DNA of 64,000 nucleotides from Planococcus citri (taxonomy: Eukaryota; Arthropoda; Insecta; Hemiptera; Pseudococcidae): positions 29,595,230 to 29,659,229 of the forward strand of contig NC_088677.1 in the NCBI RefSeq assembly GCF_950023065.1. The letters are read 5' to 3'. Every line of letters starts with the position of its first letter. The stretch's first letter is position 1. Shown here one piece after another: positions 23,701 to 35,401 of this stretch. A program made the position numbers and the translations under genes. The notes beneath the pieces are model-generated. The model ran no database searches. It was given only the letters and a program-made list of their open reading frames with translations, and had not been told where the DNA came from.

Positions 23701-26200
23701 TGGAAGAACTTGTGGGCTTTTTTTGAAATTTTTTGTTGAAACCATTTTTTTTTTTTTTTTTTTTTTTTTTAATTATTTATTTGTTCGTAGGATGTTTAGA
23801 ATGGATCTTTAAAATGAAATAAATATTTTTAAAAAATTGATCATAATCAAAAAAATTAAATTAAAATAAAATTTTGAACCAGTGCTTACGCATGATAAAA
23901 AAAACCTCACTAGCATTCAATCGACGAAGATATATAAGTAGTCACCAGATATAGGAACTGAAACCGATGTAAATCCAGGTTTTTTCATCATTTAATAACC
24001 AGTATCGTGCTAACAAAGTGTAAACGCGCTAATGAAATAACTCGAACTTCTTTTAAAAAGAAATTCAAACCGGAGGAGGGGACAATTATTGCATGTATAG
24101 GTAGGCATATGCATAGACACTGTAGACGAAGGCAGGAGAAAGTATCAACGATAGTAAGTATAAGTACAGTGAGAAAAAAAAAATTAAAGCGATGTACCCA
24201 CGTTCGAAGTATTTGATATGATCGACGAATGACTTTACGATTGCCAATTTTACGCAGTTTTATGAGTGATGGTACACGATGCAAAGTGAAAATTTCGAAA
24301 CATTACGAAATGGTAGGTGTAAGTCTTCTACGTTAGCTTTTCGGTAACACATCTAATATAGCGAGTTAGTAAGTACTAATGCAACATGGGAAATATTTCG
24401 CTTTCATTTTTATAGCATCGAATGAAATTTGAAAAACGTGCGAAATATTCGAAACGATACCATGTCGATTCTAATGCGAAGAATGTGAACCTCTATATCT
24501 TATACGATATTCCGCGTACAGTAATCATATTGTATGTACGAGAAATCAATTCCAGCAAAGTAACGAAAAATCATTGAACGATGAAGAAACGAAAAACGAG
24601 AATAAGGGGTTTAAAAAAAAATACATGAATTAAATATTATCGATGAAAATATCCTCCCGCGAGTTCCTCCTGCCGCCGAAAAAAGAGCAGTAAAGTGCAC
24701 AAAATCGATACGTGTTACGTTATTAGTCGTTCTGATGAGAATTCGATGTTAAAAATTTAAACATTTTCGCTGCGCGAGTTGGCAATTTTTTAAATAAATT
24801 TTCTACCGAGTAGTTTTACTCTTAGGTAGGTGTAAGGTACTGTACTGTACCTACACTTGATTTTACCCGTTGAGAAAAATGACTCGAAAAAGCAATTTGT
24901 ATGGAGAAGATATTCGAATTTTTTCGTTAAAATTCTATATGTACTCGGCGATTTATAAGGATAAGTTTGATTTACGTTACAGTCTCTGGTTCATAATCGA
25001 CATTTTTTTTGCAAAAAGTCGTAAATTTTCGAGGTGAATACTCGAATGATATTTACTCTGGCGGAGACATTTATTATTAAACTATCGATGAAGATTTCAA
25101 GCTGGTATTTTCTATTTATAAATTTTATTAAAAAAGTAACTTCTACGGTAGCAGAGTAGGTACAGTCAATGGGAATGGTTGTAGGTATTCACTTCAGGAC
25201 TGTGTGTTTTTGTAAGAAATGAAAATAACTAACATTCCGGTTCCACGTTCCTAAATGTTTGGATTGTTTGCTATGTGATGATACTTCATCCAACAATTTG
25301 ATTCGTGATTCATGTAGAATGATTTTTTTCAGGTTACAAAAGTATACGAAAAATGTACCACTGCCTGCCTTGAATAACTGACTCAATTCATAAGTCCAAA
25401 AAAATAAAAATAATTTTGGGCTGTCGCTGCCTTCCTGAAGATCTTTGGGTCCTGAACATTCAGTCCTTCTCGAGTCAACCCCCCTCTCCCCTCCCCTACT
25501 CTGTTCTCCACTTTTTAAACCGAAAAATGATTACGTAATAATTTGAAACTGCAACTACATACAACGCACTGAAGGTGTAAAGTTTGCATACTCGCTTTGG
25601 CTATAGGCTATACTTGGCTATACTGGCAACAATTTTTACAATGTAATACACCATACTCGATGACCCTCAAATTGATTTCCACACCTTCTGGAGAATTCTA
25701 AAATCGTGCTGAGAGCTCCGCAATACCCCAAAATGATGAAATTTGAATCCGAGAGAATTTGTATTGATTTCAAGGACTGATTTTCATCATTGCTAAATAC
25801 TCAAATAGAAACAAATGCATTTTTTTGCTTTAAAAAATTAATTTATTGTCGAAAATTATTATTTTAAAATTTTTAAAAATTTGCCAAAATTCGAAAAATC
25901 AATTTGAGAAGCTGATAATTAGTGTTCAGGTCTTTCACCTGTCTCTGGATTTAAAAAAAAATCTATTGGAAAAAATAATTCTGAAAAAATGTTGAAATCA
26001 CAAAAGATCCCAAATTTTGATCATATTAAAATAATTTTTTCAATTTTTAAATTCTCGAATATTTTCTCGATAAAAATTTTTTTAAATCTGATTGAGGCTT
26101 TTTAAGCTTTGACTTCTGGTTCGACTGATCATTCATGGCCAAATTTCGGATTGAAAGATCTGGCAAAAATCAAATTTTGCAAGTTCTGTAATTATTGATT
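20761..26200. other. Long gene-free AT-rich stretch
   Basis: Over five kilobases I can support no gene. It holds a 27-base A run (21855-21881), a 26-base T run (23745-23770), other short A/T runs and a few TAGGTAGG-type words. Several 60-98-residue frames (for example 21281-21571 and 23988-24284, both minus) are unrelated to any family I recognise and have low-complexity composition. A large intron of a gene outside the window cannot be excluded. Confidence 0.4.
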
Positions 26201-26209
26201 TTTTTTTAA

Positions 26210-26467
26210 AAATAAATTGAAGAATTTACCTACATTTGAACCACACTGGCAAGTGCTCGATGATTTTTCATTTGATTTTTCCTGTAACTTTCAAAATTAA
26301 GCTTTTTTGGGCCAAATTCTGAGATTTTACTTCGTTGAAATCGTGAAAACATAAAATATCAGAATTTGGCCCAAAAAAGCTTAATTTTGAAAGTTACAGG
26401 AAAAATCAAATGAAAAATCATCGAGCACTTGCCAGTGTGGTTGAAATGTAAATTCTTCAATTTATTT
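26210..26467. repeat. Near-perfect long hairpin, about 110-bp arms
   Basis: The left arm (26210 to about 26323) is the reverse complement of the right arm (about 26356 to 26467) with very few mismatches. The outer ends are AAATAAATTGAAGAATTT and its mirror; the inner ends are GGGCCAAATTCTGA and TCAGAATTTGGCCC. The loop is about 32 bases. It could be a palindromic MITE or a source of hairpin RNA; no target duplication is evident. Confidence 0.85.
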
Positions 26468-26469
26468 GA

Positions 26470-29400
26470 AAAAATGTGCCTAAACACTTTTTTTTAGGGG
26501 TGCCTAAAGTGGGGGGCTCTAAAAAAGGGTTCAAAATTACGAATATACGGGGAGCCTAATTAAACTTTTTCATCAAGATAATTGAATATATACCTCAAAA
26601 CGTTACGTTTGGCGCAAATCGTAGGTTTCTAGTTTTCCAGGGATTCCCAAAATTTTGAAATTGCGAAAAAATGGAAAATTGGATTTTTGAGTACCAGCGG
26701 AAAATTTTATTGATCTCAAAATTTGGTAGGATGAAGGTCTTTCAGATACTAATAAACTGTAAAAAGAGTTTTAGCAGGGCTTAAATGGGTGGATTCAAAA
26801 TGGTGGTTCCAAAATTTTCCAAAAATCAAAACTCCCCAATTTCTGCCCCCGAGGGTCGAAAATAGGAAAATCACCTCGCATAACGTTTATCGAGTTCAAA
26901 CAGATATTTTACGCTAAAAAAGTTTTTGAAAATAATACTCAGTGGTTCCTAAAATTCTTTTTGTAATCACAACTTTGGGAACCCCTGGAGCCCAAAAAAA
27001 TGGTCATTTTGGGTTAACCAACCACCGATTCGTATTTTGGATATTTATTACAACATTTTAAGAGTGGTCTGGTCGATAACTGTCAGGGGGCTAAAAAATG
27101 GTCTTATTATCGGGACTCCTCCTTTGTACAAGCTTTCAAAAGAGAAGATTCAAAAAAAAAATCAAAATCTTTTATGATAATTTCAAAAAGTTAGAAGTTG
27201 GGCTTTTTTATAAAAAGTTTAATTTTCAACGTGACAAAAAATCTCTCGGGGTTTCAATTGGAATTTCACGAACAAAAAAAAACACAAATAGGTATCTACA
27301 TCTTTTTTTAAGTATAAATAACCAATAACATTGAGTACTTATGGTTTTTATTCTGAGATTTTGGAGGCTGGAATCGTAAGGAGTGACAAGGAAGGTCTTC
27401 TAAAATTTTGGATTTCGCTAGTTTCCTAAGTCTGCAATGATGCCAAGCTCAAACATAAGTTTACTTTTAAGGCACAACCCACCTCCCACTTCTCCTACGA
27501 CTTCTTGAATTACCTTGATAGTCCAAGAAGTGCAGAAATTTGAGTGACACATGCATCGTTTGTTATGTTTTCGATAGTACAAACATTGAAATACATACTG
27601 TGGTACACTGGTACTGGAAAACTTTTCTTCACCTCTTAAATCCTGATTTTACATGTTAAAAATCCAAAAAATCGCGTGAAAAAGTTCGTTGTTTTAATTC
27701 AAGGTGGATTTTGAAAAAAATTATCGAAATGTGATGAAATTTGGACATCTTATGCTGACATAAAAATGGAGAAGAACCATAAGGTCTTCATAGAAGAGGT
27801 ATATTCAAAAAAAATCGTGTTTTTAAAATTTCCACTAGCAAAATTTTTCTAGAAATGTTGACCCCCCCCCCCCCATCAACAGTTTTTTCAAGATCTTTTT
27901 TTAAAGAAAATTGTGAACGATTCTATTCATTGTGAACTTTGAACTGAAGTGAACATCCAAACATGAACTCTCGTTCACTTTTTGCCAAATTTCTCAACAT
28001 TTTTTCAAAAATTAATCGTGTTTTGAGACAAAATCTCAGATTTGAAAAAAAAAGTAATTGAGAGCATTTTTAAATGAGGGAAAATTTTGGAATTGAAAGA
28101 GAAAAGATTGAACTGCATGACAAACTGAATGAAAAATCTGAACGGTGAACGAGAAAGTGATTACTGATCCTTTATATGGATGTTGGATAAAAGTATTTCA
28201 ATGAAACAATAGGGGCAGTAAAAATTTCAGCTTTAAAAATGAGAATCCCCTCCAATCCCCTCCAACTCTCGAATGATGCATTGATGTGTCCATTACACAA
28301 AAAAAAAAAAAGGTGTAAATAGGTACCCAGAGTCCCAGACTACCTACCTAATTTTTGAAACTCACAATCAGACGATATTCATCGATTTACTTCGTCATTT
28401 TTTCAAGCTTTCGACTCTAATGAAAGAACATGAGTGAGGACGTAGAAGGATTCGGATCAAAAAAATACGGTATTGTTTTCCATTCATCGTGAGACTTTAA
28501 TGTATTTTTAAAAATTTGACATCAAAAGGGTGGAAAGGGAGGAGAGAACTCAGAAGAGGTCCGTTTCCATTAAGACAGTCGGTACATTCTGAAACATTTC
28601 ACAATCTCGCATCTTCAACAAATAATTGAAAAAATTTCCAAAAAACAAAATTTTCACGATGATTTTGAAAATTTAAAGCATTCGCCAACAGTTACTTATG
28701 CAATCTTACGGCTTCGAACTCAACTAAAAACTCGAACCCAAGTTTAGACACACTGATTAGAAAATCCGTTTAACAAACAAAACAATCCTATCCCAACAAC
28801 CGGACGTGGATGGCCAAAAAAACGCAAAATTCCGTCTACGAGTACGTCGAGATGGTATTTTATAACCTCGCTAAAAAGTCTCTTTAAAAATAAAACTTTT
28901 TCACTATGTGGCTACTTCTGGTAGAATTTTTCAAAGTTAGTTAAGTATAAAGCATGGCAACGATGAACGGACCAAAAAAAAAACCTCGCAACTGTCCCGC
29001 GTATGATAATCTCCACACATGTGGGTTGATTGACGAGCCTCGAGTATTGTGCTAATGCCCTTTGCAATACAAATACCGCGATAATCCGGTATAAAAAATG
29101 AAATTCTCGGGAATTTTCCATCGTACTAACAATAAAACTATACACGTACCGTAATCACGAGATGAATTCATAAACCCTTCCTCGATTTGAACAAATTTAA
29201 AAATCCAAATAATGTATGCAGTTCGATAACCACGACCCACGAGCACGAGTTACAAATTATGGAATAAATTACTGACCTAAATAATTAGGTAAGTGTACTG
29301 TTGTAAAATGATTCGAAAGAGAATGAAATTTTCGCAACATGCTGTATAGAATATATGTATCAATTTTCTCCGTTCTTTATCAAAATCACCTGTGAGGCTG

Positions 29401-30890
29401 AAAACGTCATGTCCAGTATGACTCAATGGTAGGTAGTATAGAGGTACATGAGCAATAAGACTTGCGAATAGCTATAGGTACGTGGGTTTGTAAAGAGTTC
29501 ACAAGCATAAACGCAGAGAATCTGCACCACAAATTCCAACCAAGTTCGTCTATGTCAATGTTAACATGTTATCTGGTCTTTAAACGTTTAAATTGTAAGT
29601 TCGGTACCAGACTAACCAGTTCGTTGTTGTGACATACTAATAGCACGCGGTTCTGTATCTCTAAATTCTCTGACTCTGGATGAGATCGGTGTGTGGTGCG
29701 AAATTCACTATCAAAAGTTCCTGCGATCTTACTGGTACCTGCTGTAAAGTAATCGATTCTAGCGGTTTTCATCGTCAGTCCAGTCGCAGTAACAGGTGTT
29801 TGTGGATTTGAAAAAATGAAAGAAAGAAAAAGTCAATTAAGAATCTGCTCTACCTACACACAGACGATTGATGCTTTCAGTTCTACCTTGATTATGATAA
29901 CGAATTAAAGATTGGCGTAGGAACCAAAACTAGTTGAATTCGTATAAAGGTGCCTAATTACCTAGTTGAACGCTTAAAAAAAATAATTCGAGTAGGCATG
30001 TATTATTTTTTAAGTATGATACTGGTAATTACGAGGAAATTTCCGATTCAAGTTATAGGCACCCTGTTCCTTTATTATAAACATAAACACATTAAGCATA
30101 TACGATTTCAGCGAATAAGTATTTATCCTTCGTTATACCTTAAGAAATGTCTAGGTAACTTCCTCAGAGATGCCAAGTTACTATCTTGGATGTGGATGTA
30201 TTTCCGCTTTATCGAATAGCCCAAGTGTGAGGAAGTTAGCCGCCTAAGAAGCCGTGACCTTTTATACCTATACAAGCCTCGCGGATATTATATCTTACTG
30301 GTCTCTCGCTCGACAGTATAGTAGTTTTTATAGAAATCAGATAAAAAATCTTATTTTCCAATTGCTTACTATTCGCAACCCGTCCAGTGTATGTGCATGA
30401 CAAGGTCAACGAATGGAATAACTCGAATCGTATACGAGTATACCTACCTAAACCTACGTACAGAAGATAATTTTACGTTATTCGTATCGTATACTTACGA
30501 GTACCATGACAGTATCATTCATCAATAAGTAGTCAGCTATAAAATGATGTGATTTTAACTTGAGGTGGGTAAATGAGTAAACTTATAACGTGAAATTATT
30601 CTGTTATTATAATATAATAGTCGAATACACTGAAGATATCATGGATACCAGGAAACGCAGTGAACTTAAACTCGTACGAAATTTCAGCTGATGGATGAAA
30701 AATGTCGAAATGAACCTTGGAAATTGATCTATCGATTTTTGGTACCTAAAATAATTGAAATTGTTTTTAAGTACTAGGAAATCGAAAAAGAAAAATATTT
30801 TGAGATGAGAAATCAAAAATTCACTGTTTGGCGTCAATCAACACACGCAAAAAAATTTTAATAAAAATTACTATTTCAGCATAGTAACCG
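26470..30890. other. Gene-free AT-rich stretch
   Basis: I find no supported gene. A 13-base C run lies at 27862-27874. The minus-strand frame at 29569-29772 (67 residues from an ATG) is less biased in composition than the other small frames, but it has no recognisable domain or splice partners, so I do not call it. Confidence 0.4.
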
Positions 30891-30894
30891 AATC

Positions 30895-31040
30895 CCATTC
30901 AAAAATAATAGTGATTTTTACTCAGCCAAAAAATACATTTTGTCTAGAATTAGGTAAAATTTATTACTCTCATAGTAAAATTTACTAATCTCATAGTAAA
31001 ATTTACTAATATCATAGTAAAAATCATTATTTTTGAATGG
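30895..31040. mobile_element. Small inverted-repeat unit with internal 21-bp tandem repeat
   Basis: CCATTCAAAAATAATAGTG at the left end faces CATTATTTTTGAATGG at the right. Between them the unit CTCATAGTAAAATTTACTAAT is repeated about two and a half times (30967-31022), and the repeat unit itself contains an inverted AGTAAA/TTTACT. Total length is 146 bp, MITE-like, without a clear target duplication. Confidence 0.6.
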
Positions 31041-31049
31041 AAATTGTCG

Positions 31050-31540
31050 AAGTCTTCTTTGCTGCTATACCAAAAGTAGCAAAAAATCTCGCCTTTTGCC
31101 AAAAATTGCTAGTAGTTGTATTTTTTTGCAAAAAAAAATCTAAAAAGTCTTGCTCTTCTCCAAAACTTTGTGTTGATGCGTGGTTTTTTTTTACCAGAGA
31201 TTGCTAAAAAGTCCTTTTTTTTGCTAAAATACCTAGTCAAAAGTTTCGTTTTTTGCCAGAAATTGCAAAGATTTTTTCATTAATTAAAAAGTTGTAAACT
31301 CCAATTTTTGGCAAAAATTGCAAAAAAGTATAATTTTATGTTGGCATTAATTACCAAAAAGTTCTGCTTTTGCTGAAATTGTAACAAGTTTCTATCGAGT
31401 TAAATTTTTTAATTTTTATTAAAAACGAAAATTTCTGTTTTTTTCGGTGATCTTTTTTCTGCATTGAAATGTTCTGACCATGTTTTGTCACTTTTTTAGT
31501 TACTTTTTTGGTTACTTACTTTTTCGAGCTTTTTAAATTA
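31050..31540. repeat. TTGCCAAAAAGT minisatellite, cluster 1
   Basis: Degenerate units of about 30-36 bases contain TTTTTGCCAAAAATTGC and AAAAAGTCT. The cluster ends in a distinctive tail (TTCTGCATT, GTTTTGTCACTTTTTTAG) that also ends cluster 2 at 37.9-38.8 kb and, more weakly, cluster 3 at 43.8-44.8 kb. Confidence 0.6.
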
Positions 31541-31636
31541 CTAAAGTTAATCTTAATTACGAGCCCTTCGTGAATTGCATGTAAAATATGTTTGTAGGTA
31601 AGTATGTCTATTTAAAATCAAAAACGACTTAATTAT

Positions 31637-32731
31637 GGGTCATTCCATGTCAATTTGACCAAGAAGTGGTAAGGAGGGTCGGCGATTTTTTTGACATTTT
31701 TCCTGTAAACCGCAGCCCTGCAGTCCTTAAAAAGGCTGTTAGGGGGTGTCAACGTTTTCAGTGAACTTGATATATCATCCATTTCAACAGCGGATTACTC
31801 GATAACCGCGATACCTACCAAAATGGAACTTTTTCCAATAGTAAGGGGTTTTGAAGGGCTTTTTGGTGATGTCATAAAAATCAGTGTTGCTACTTTTTTT
31901 CGTACAAAAAATTAGCTCGAAAAGTTTCAAAACGTAGTTTTCATGTCGTTCCGAGTTCCGACTCTCAAAATTTTGAAAAAAATATATTATGGACCACTTT
32001 TTATTCTGAACAACATAGAAAATTGGGGTAGCATTATTTCGTAAAGTCGATTTTAAAAAATTGAAATTTGCGAAAAAATTCGATTTTTGATTTAAAACAT
32101 GAAAAAAAGTTTTGATTGGTGAAGTTGACCCATTTGACACCTATTTTTACGTAGGTACATATCCGTTGAAAAAGTTGAAAAAACGATGAAATGAACTCAT
32201 CACAAAAAAAAAATCAATTGTTCGAAAAAATTCAAAAAATAAACGAATTTTAATTTTTTTGCTATGAGTGTAATTTTTATCAACTTTTTCGTGAAATACG
32301 TCAGAAAGAGGTCAAAATAACACTATCGAGTAAATTTGAAATTTTTCTGATGTTTGGAATCGAAAATAGAATTGTTTCGAATTTCGATTTTTTTTGTGAT
32401 AAGTTTATTTCATTGAGTGAAAAGATTTTTTCAAATTTTCTAACGGATACGTAAAAGTAGGTGTCAAATGGGTCAACTTCACCAATCAAAACTCTTGTTT
32501 CATGTTTTAAATCAAAAAATCGAATTTCGCGGTTATCGAGTAATCCACTGCTGAAATGAATGATATTTCAAACTTTCAAGTTCACTGAAAACTTTGACAC
32601 CCCCTAGCAGCCTTTAATGGTCATCCCTTCAAAAGGTCTTTCCACAGGAAAAATTTCAAAAAAATCGCCGACCCACCCCCCCCCCCTCCTTACCCCTTCT
32701 TGGTCGAATTGACGTGGAATGACAATGACCC
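31637..32731. mobile_element. Fold-back element starting GGGTCATTCCA(T/C)GTCAA
   Basis: The left end GGGTCATTCCATGTCAATTT is mirrored at the right end, where the bases GTCATT are duplicated before CCACGTCAATTC. Terminal arms are about 31637-31822 and 32524-32731. An inner pair (about 32066-32240 against 32372-32530) contains AAGTTGACCCATTTGACACC and its mirror. The left arm has about 240 bases absent from the right. Open frames at 31784-32140 and 32301-32489 (minus) come from the arms. I could not find a convincing target duplication. The superfamily is unknown to me. Confidence 0.7.
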
Positions 32732-32739
32732 TCATTTCA

Positions 32740-33415
32740 GCTACGTATATGTAGTCTGCCTAGTTTGAGTTGGCGCTTCGTGCAGCGAAAAATACAAAGT
32801 CGGGTTTTCTCAAACTAGCACACCCGTACCTCACCAGTCAGTGACCAGTCACCACAGTATTTTTATAGGGAAAGGTTTATTCAATTGTATTGTTCACCAA
32901 TCACCACGGCCACATTTAGCACTCTTTCTGCTAAATAAATCACTCAAAAATCAGTTTTTGTCTCTTTTTTACACCTTCTTCCCTTCCGGTGATACATTGT
33001 TATTTTGTATACAAGTACATATTGCTTCACACGTTTAACGTTCACCAAGATGCAATGATGCTACCTGAGAGATGTGCGTTGTAAAGAAAACAAACGGAGA
33101 ACCCCTGAAAAACCGGTTTTTTTGCGTTCGCGTCTCACCCATGACCAAGGGGAGTAATGCCGATCAAGTGAGTGAAGTGAAATATACATTTTTTATTTTT
33201 TTTTTGTCAAAACTCAAAAATCAACTTGGAAAAGAATTTGATTTTTGAATTTTGAATAAAAAAAAAATCCAAAAAATTACTTAATAGAGGGGGGATTGAT
33301 CTGCATGCTTTCCTATAGTATAAATAGCCAAACGCAAACATCTGACTGAAACAGCGACGAAAACCAACCCCCCCCCCTAACGCGCGCACACGCATACGCG
33401 TACGCCGTACATGTA
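32740..33415. other. Intergenic DNA, nothing supported
   Basis: No gene is seen. A 10-base C run lies at 33368-33377, followed by CGCGCGCACACGCATACGCG, an alternating purine-pyrimidine patch just before the mariner-like MITE. Confidence 0.4.
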
Positions 33416-33417
33416 TA

Positions 33418-34405
33418 CAGGGTGTCCAGAAATATCGAGTACCCCACAGAAACAGAAAGTTTTTCATTAAAAATATAGGTTGGTAACGTGAAATAGATGC
33501 ATACATATGATTGGTGGATTAGGTGGAATGTTATCTCTCCAGTCTAACAACCAATGATGTGCTATCATTATTATCATTCACTGTGACCAACCAAAGTATT
33601 TTAGTAGAAAACTTTTTTAGGGGTACTCGATATTTCTGGGACTAATTACTAGAGACTAAGGGTACTTTTCGGCATCGTGTGCTGTCGAGTGCTTTCGGCT
33701 ACGCTCGTTTGACTTGTCTCCATGAAAATGAAATATTCTCCTTATCAAAGATGAAACTCCTCAAACTCCTGTTTCCTTTTTGTTCAAATCTTTCTTTTTC
33801 ATAATCATATTATTTCATACGAATATTATAGGTACGTATTTTAATGATGAAAGTTGAAACTCGTGTTAGTCCTGTTTCTTTTGAATTTTAATCTGTTTCA
33901 TAATTTCGTCGACAGTCTTGTACTCTTGTTAGACAACTTGGTTTCCGATCCAAACATTACCATTTTATAAAGAGAAAACAGCTATGATGATACTAGTCTT
34001 TCGAATTCAATTTGAAGAAAATGTAAGACTTTAACAGAAGTGACGTTGTTGTACAAACATTTGGAACTTGGAAGTTTTTCAAAAGAAGATTGATATCACA
34101 TCAGTCAAAGTCAAAGTCGAAGTCGAAAAAATCTAATCAGTAATCAGATTTCCAACTGCTCACCAGGCATTTAACCCAAAGTATATTATTAAGCAACAAA
34201 AAATTGTATTCTACAAGAAAGACAATGAAGAATACATAAAAGACAATATAATATTCAAATATTATAATTAATTTTTAATTAAAATTTGGGAACTTGAATC
34301 ATTACAAAGAATAAAGTCAAACGAGCGTAGCCGAAAGCACTCGACAGCACACGATGCCGAAAAGTACCCTTAGTCTCTAGTAATTAGTTATTTCTGGGTA
34401 CCCTG
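33418..34405. mobile_element. Mariner-like MITE (about 230 bp), split by a nested element
   Basis: The left end is CAGGGTGTCCAGAAATATCG. The right end, read inward, is CAGGGTACCCAGAAATATCG. Both are flanked by TA (33416-33417 and 34406-34407). CAGGG termini with TA duplications are typical of Tc1/mariner non-autonomous elements (family knowledge; superfamily inferred). The right terminal repeat is cut in two by the element at 33641-34388: its inner part ends at 33640 and its last bases are at 34399-34405. Taking out the nested unit with one 10-base duplication leaves about 230 bp with matching terminal repeats. No coding capacity remains. Confidence 0.8.
33641..34388. mobile_element. Mutator-like (MULE) MITE, 748 bp, nested
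   Basis: The terminal inverted repeats are 75 bases and identical as read (33641-33715 and 34314-34388), beginning ACTAATTACTAGAGACTAAG. Both sides carry the 10-base direct repeat TATTTCTGGG (33631-33640 and 34389-34398). Long perfect terminal repeats with a 9-11-base target duplication are typical of Mutator-like elements; that assignment is inferred, as no transposase is encoded. The interior is AT-rich without a plausible frame. The identical terminal repeats point to a recent insertion, later than the mariner-like element it interrupts. Confidence 0.85.
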
Positions 34406-34442
34406 TATGTGTGGCGTGTGTGTGCGCGCACAAAACCGAACC

Positions 34443-34765
34443 TATAGACACTGGAACTACAAGATGAACAACTGGTGGGCACAGACGTTAGGGGATCCGG
34501 TAAAAAGTTATTTCATTCCCCTTACCGCGCCAACACCCGCGTCGTCCATTAGGGAAACGACGATCAGCGCCTCTAGCGAGTAAACCACTGAAACTATTAC
34601 TTCCCCTTGCCGCGCAAACACCCGCGTCATCTAGTAGCCGCCAGTCGGAAAACGACGATCAGCGCTTCTACAGGTACCGTTTGGAAAAACTTTTCACGAA
34701 ATTTTACGTGATTCCCCTTACCGCTGTGACCTGCAGTTGTTCATCTTGTAGTTCCAGTGTCTATA
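34443..34765. mobile_element. hAT-like MITE, 323 bp
   Basis: Terminal inverted repeats of 31 bases, beginning TATAGACACTGGAACTACAA, are identical at 34443-34473 and 34735-34765. Both sides carry the 8-base direct repeat ACCGAACC (34435-34442 and 34766-34773), the duplication length known for hAT elements. Inside are two roughly 90-base direct repeats starting near 34509 and 34599. Each has CCCCTT(A/G)CCGCGC, ACACCCGCGTC and ACGACGATCAGCGC; a third fragment, ATTCCCCTTACCGC, lies near 34711. The element ends about 640 bases upstream of the start codon of the 688-residue gene, and its GC content is well above that of its surroundings. Confidence 0.85.
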
Positions 34766-34869
34766 ACCGAACCCGTAGGGGTACCAAATACCTACGTGGT
34801 ACATCTACATGTACGATACGTGAAACGAAAGTCGAAAATTGTGGGTTTGTGATGTGCCCCGAACGGCTC

Positions 34870-35092
34870 GAATGATCGTTGCTCGTTACTACTCGTTACA
34901 AGTCGATACTTCGATAGTGTTTGTTTGTTGATTGAGTTGGATTTTTATTTCTCATGTTTTGTTGTTGTTTCGCGTGATGAGAATTTTGTGCGAATAATTT
35001 GAGTTTGGTTTGCGTAATGTGCATTTGTGTCTTTAAACAGCTAATTAGTTATACATACTGTATTTCTTAATGAATTGATAAGTTCACCATTG
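34870..35092 (+). promoter_or_regulatory. Probable promoter region and 5'-UTR exon of the 688-aa gene
   Basis: The exon is inferred only from the strong donor that closes it at 35092/35093. I see no TATA box at a convincing distance, so the transcription start cannot be placed. The short ATG-headed frames upstream (such as 35290-35496 within the intron) are not thought to be coding. Confidence 0.4.
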
Positions 35093-35358
35093 GTAAGTAG
35101 AAGTACCTTATTTTTTGTTCGGATTTGGATCCATCAACCTGCTGATAAGGGAATTTCTCTGACTCAGAAACTCCGATCGGAACGAAAGTTAGATTGGTCG
35201 ATTTTCAAAGATCCTTATTTTTAATCTATCCCAGTTTCGTTCCAATCTGAGATTCCGGAATCAAGATGTTGAGGTTCCCTCTCTAGTGAATGTTAGACAC
35301 GAGTTATGATGTTATGAATAATATACTATCCGTTATTAAGACGATCTATCATTTGCAG
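35093..35358 (+). other. 5'-UTR intron, GT-AG, 266 bp
   Basis: The donor GTAAGTAG at 35093 fits the consensus. The acceptor CTATCATTTGCAG ends at 35358, 43 bases before the ATG. A diverged inverted repeat (about 35161-35195 against 35231-35265, with CGGAACGAAAGTTAG facing AGTTTCGTTCCAAT) lies within the intron. RNA evidence is lacking, so this is a splice-site prediction. Confidence 0.6.
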
Positions 35359-35401
35359 GGTTTTCATTCGCAGTTGTTTTTGAAAATTGGCGAAACTCAA
35401 A

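Noticed and set aside
23988..24284. Minus-strand 98-aa frame with a hydrophobic centre, possibly membrane-bound
   Set aside because: The hydrophobic segment comes from T-rich DNA; there is no supporting context.
29569..29772. Minus-strand 67-aa frame with ordinary composition
   Set aside because: It has an ATG but no domain, paralogue, splice partner or poly(A) context; one such frame is expected by chance in 64 kb.
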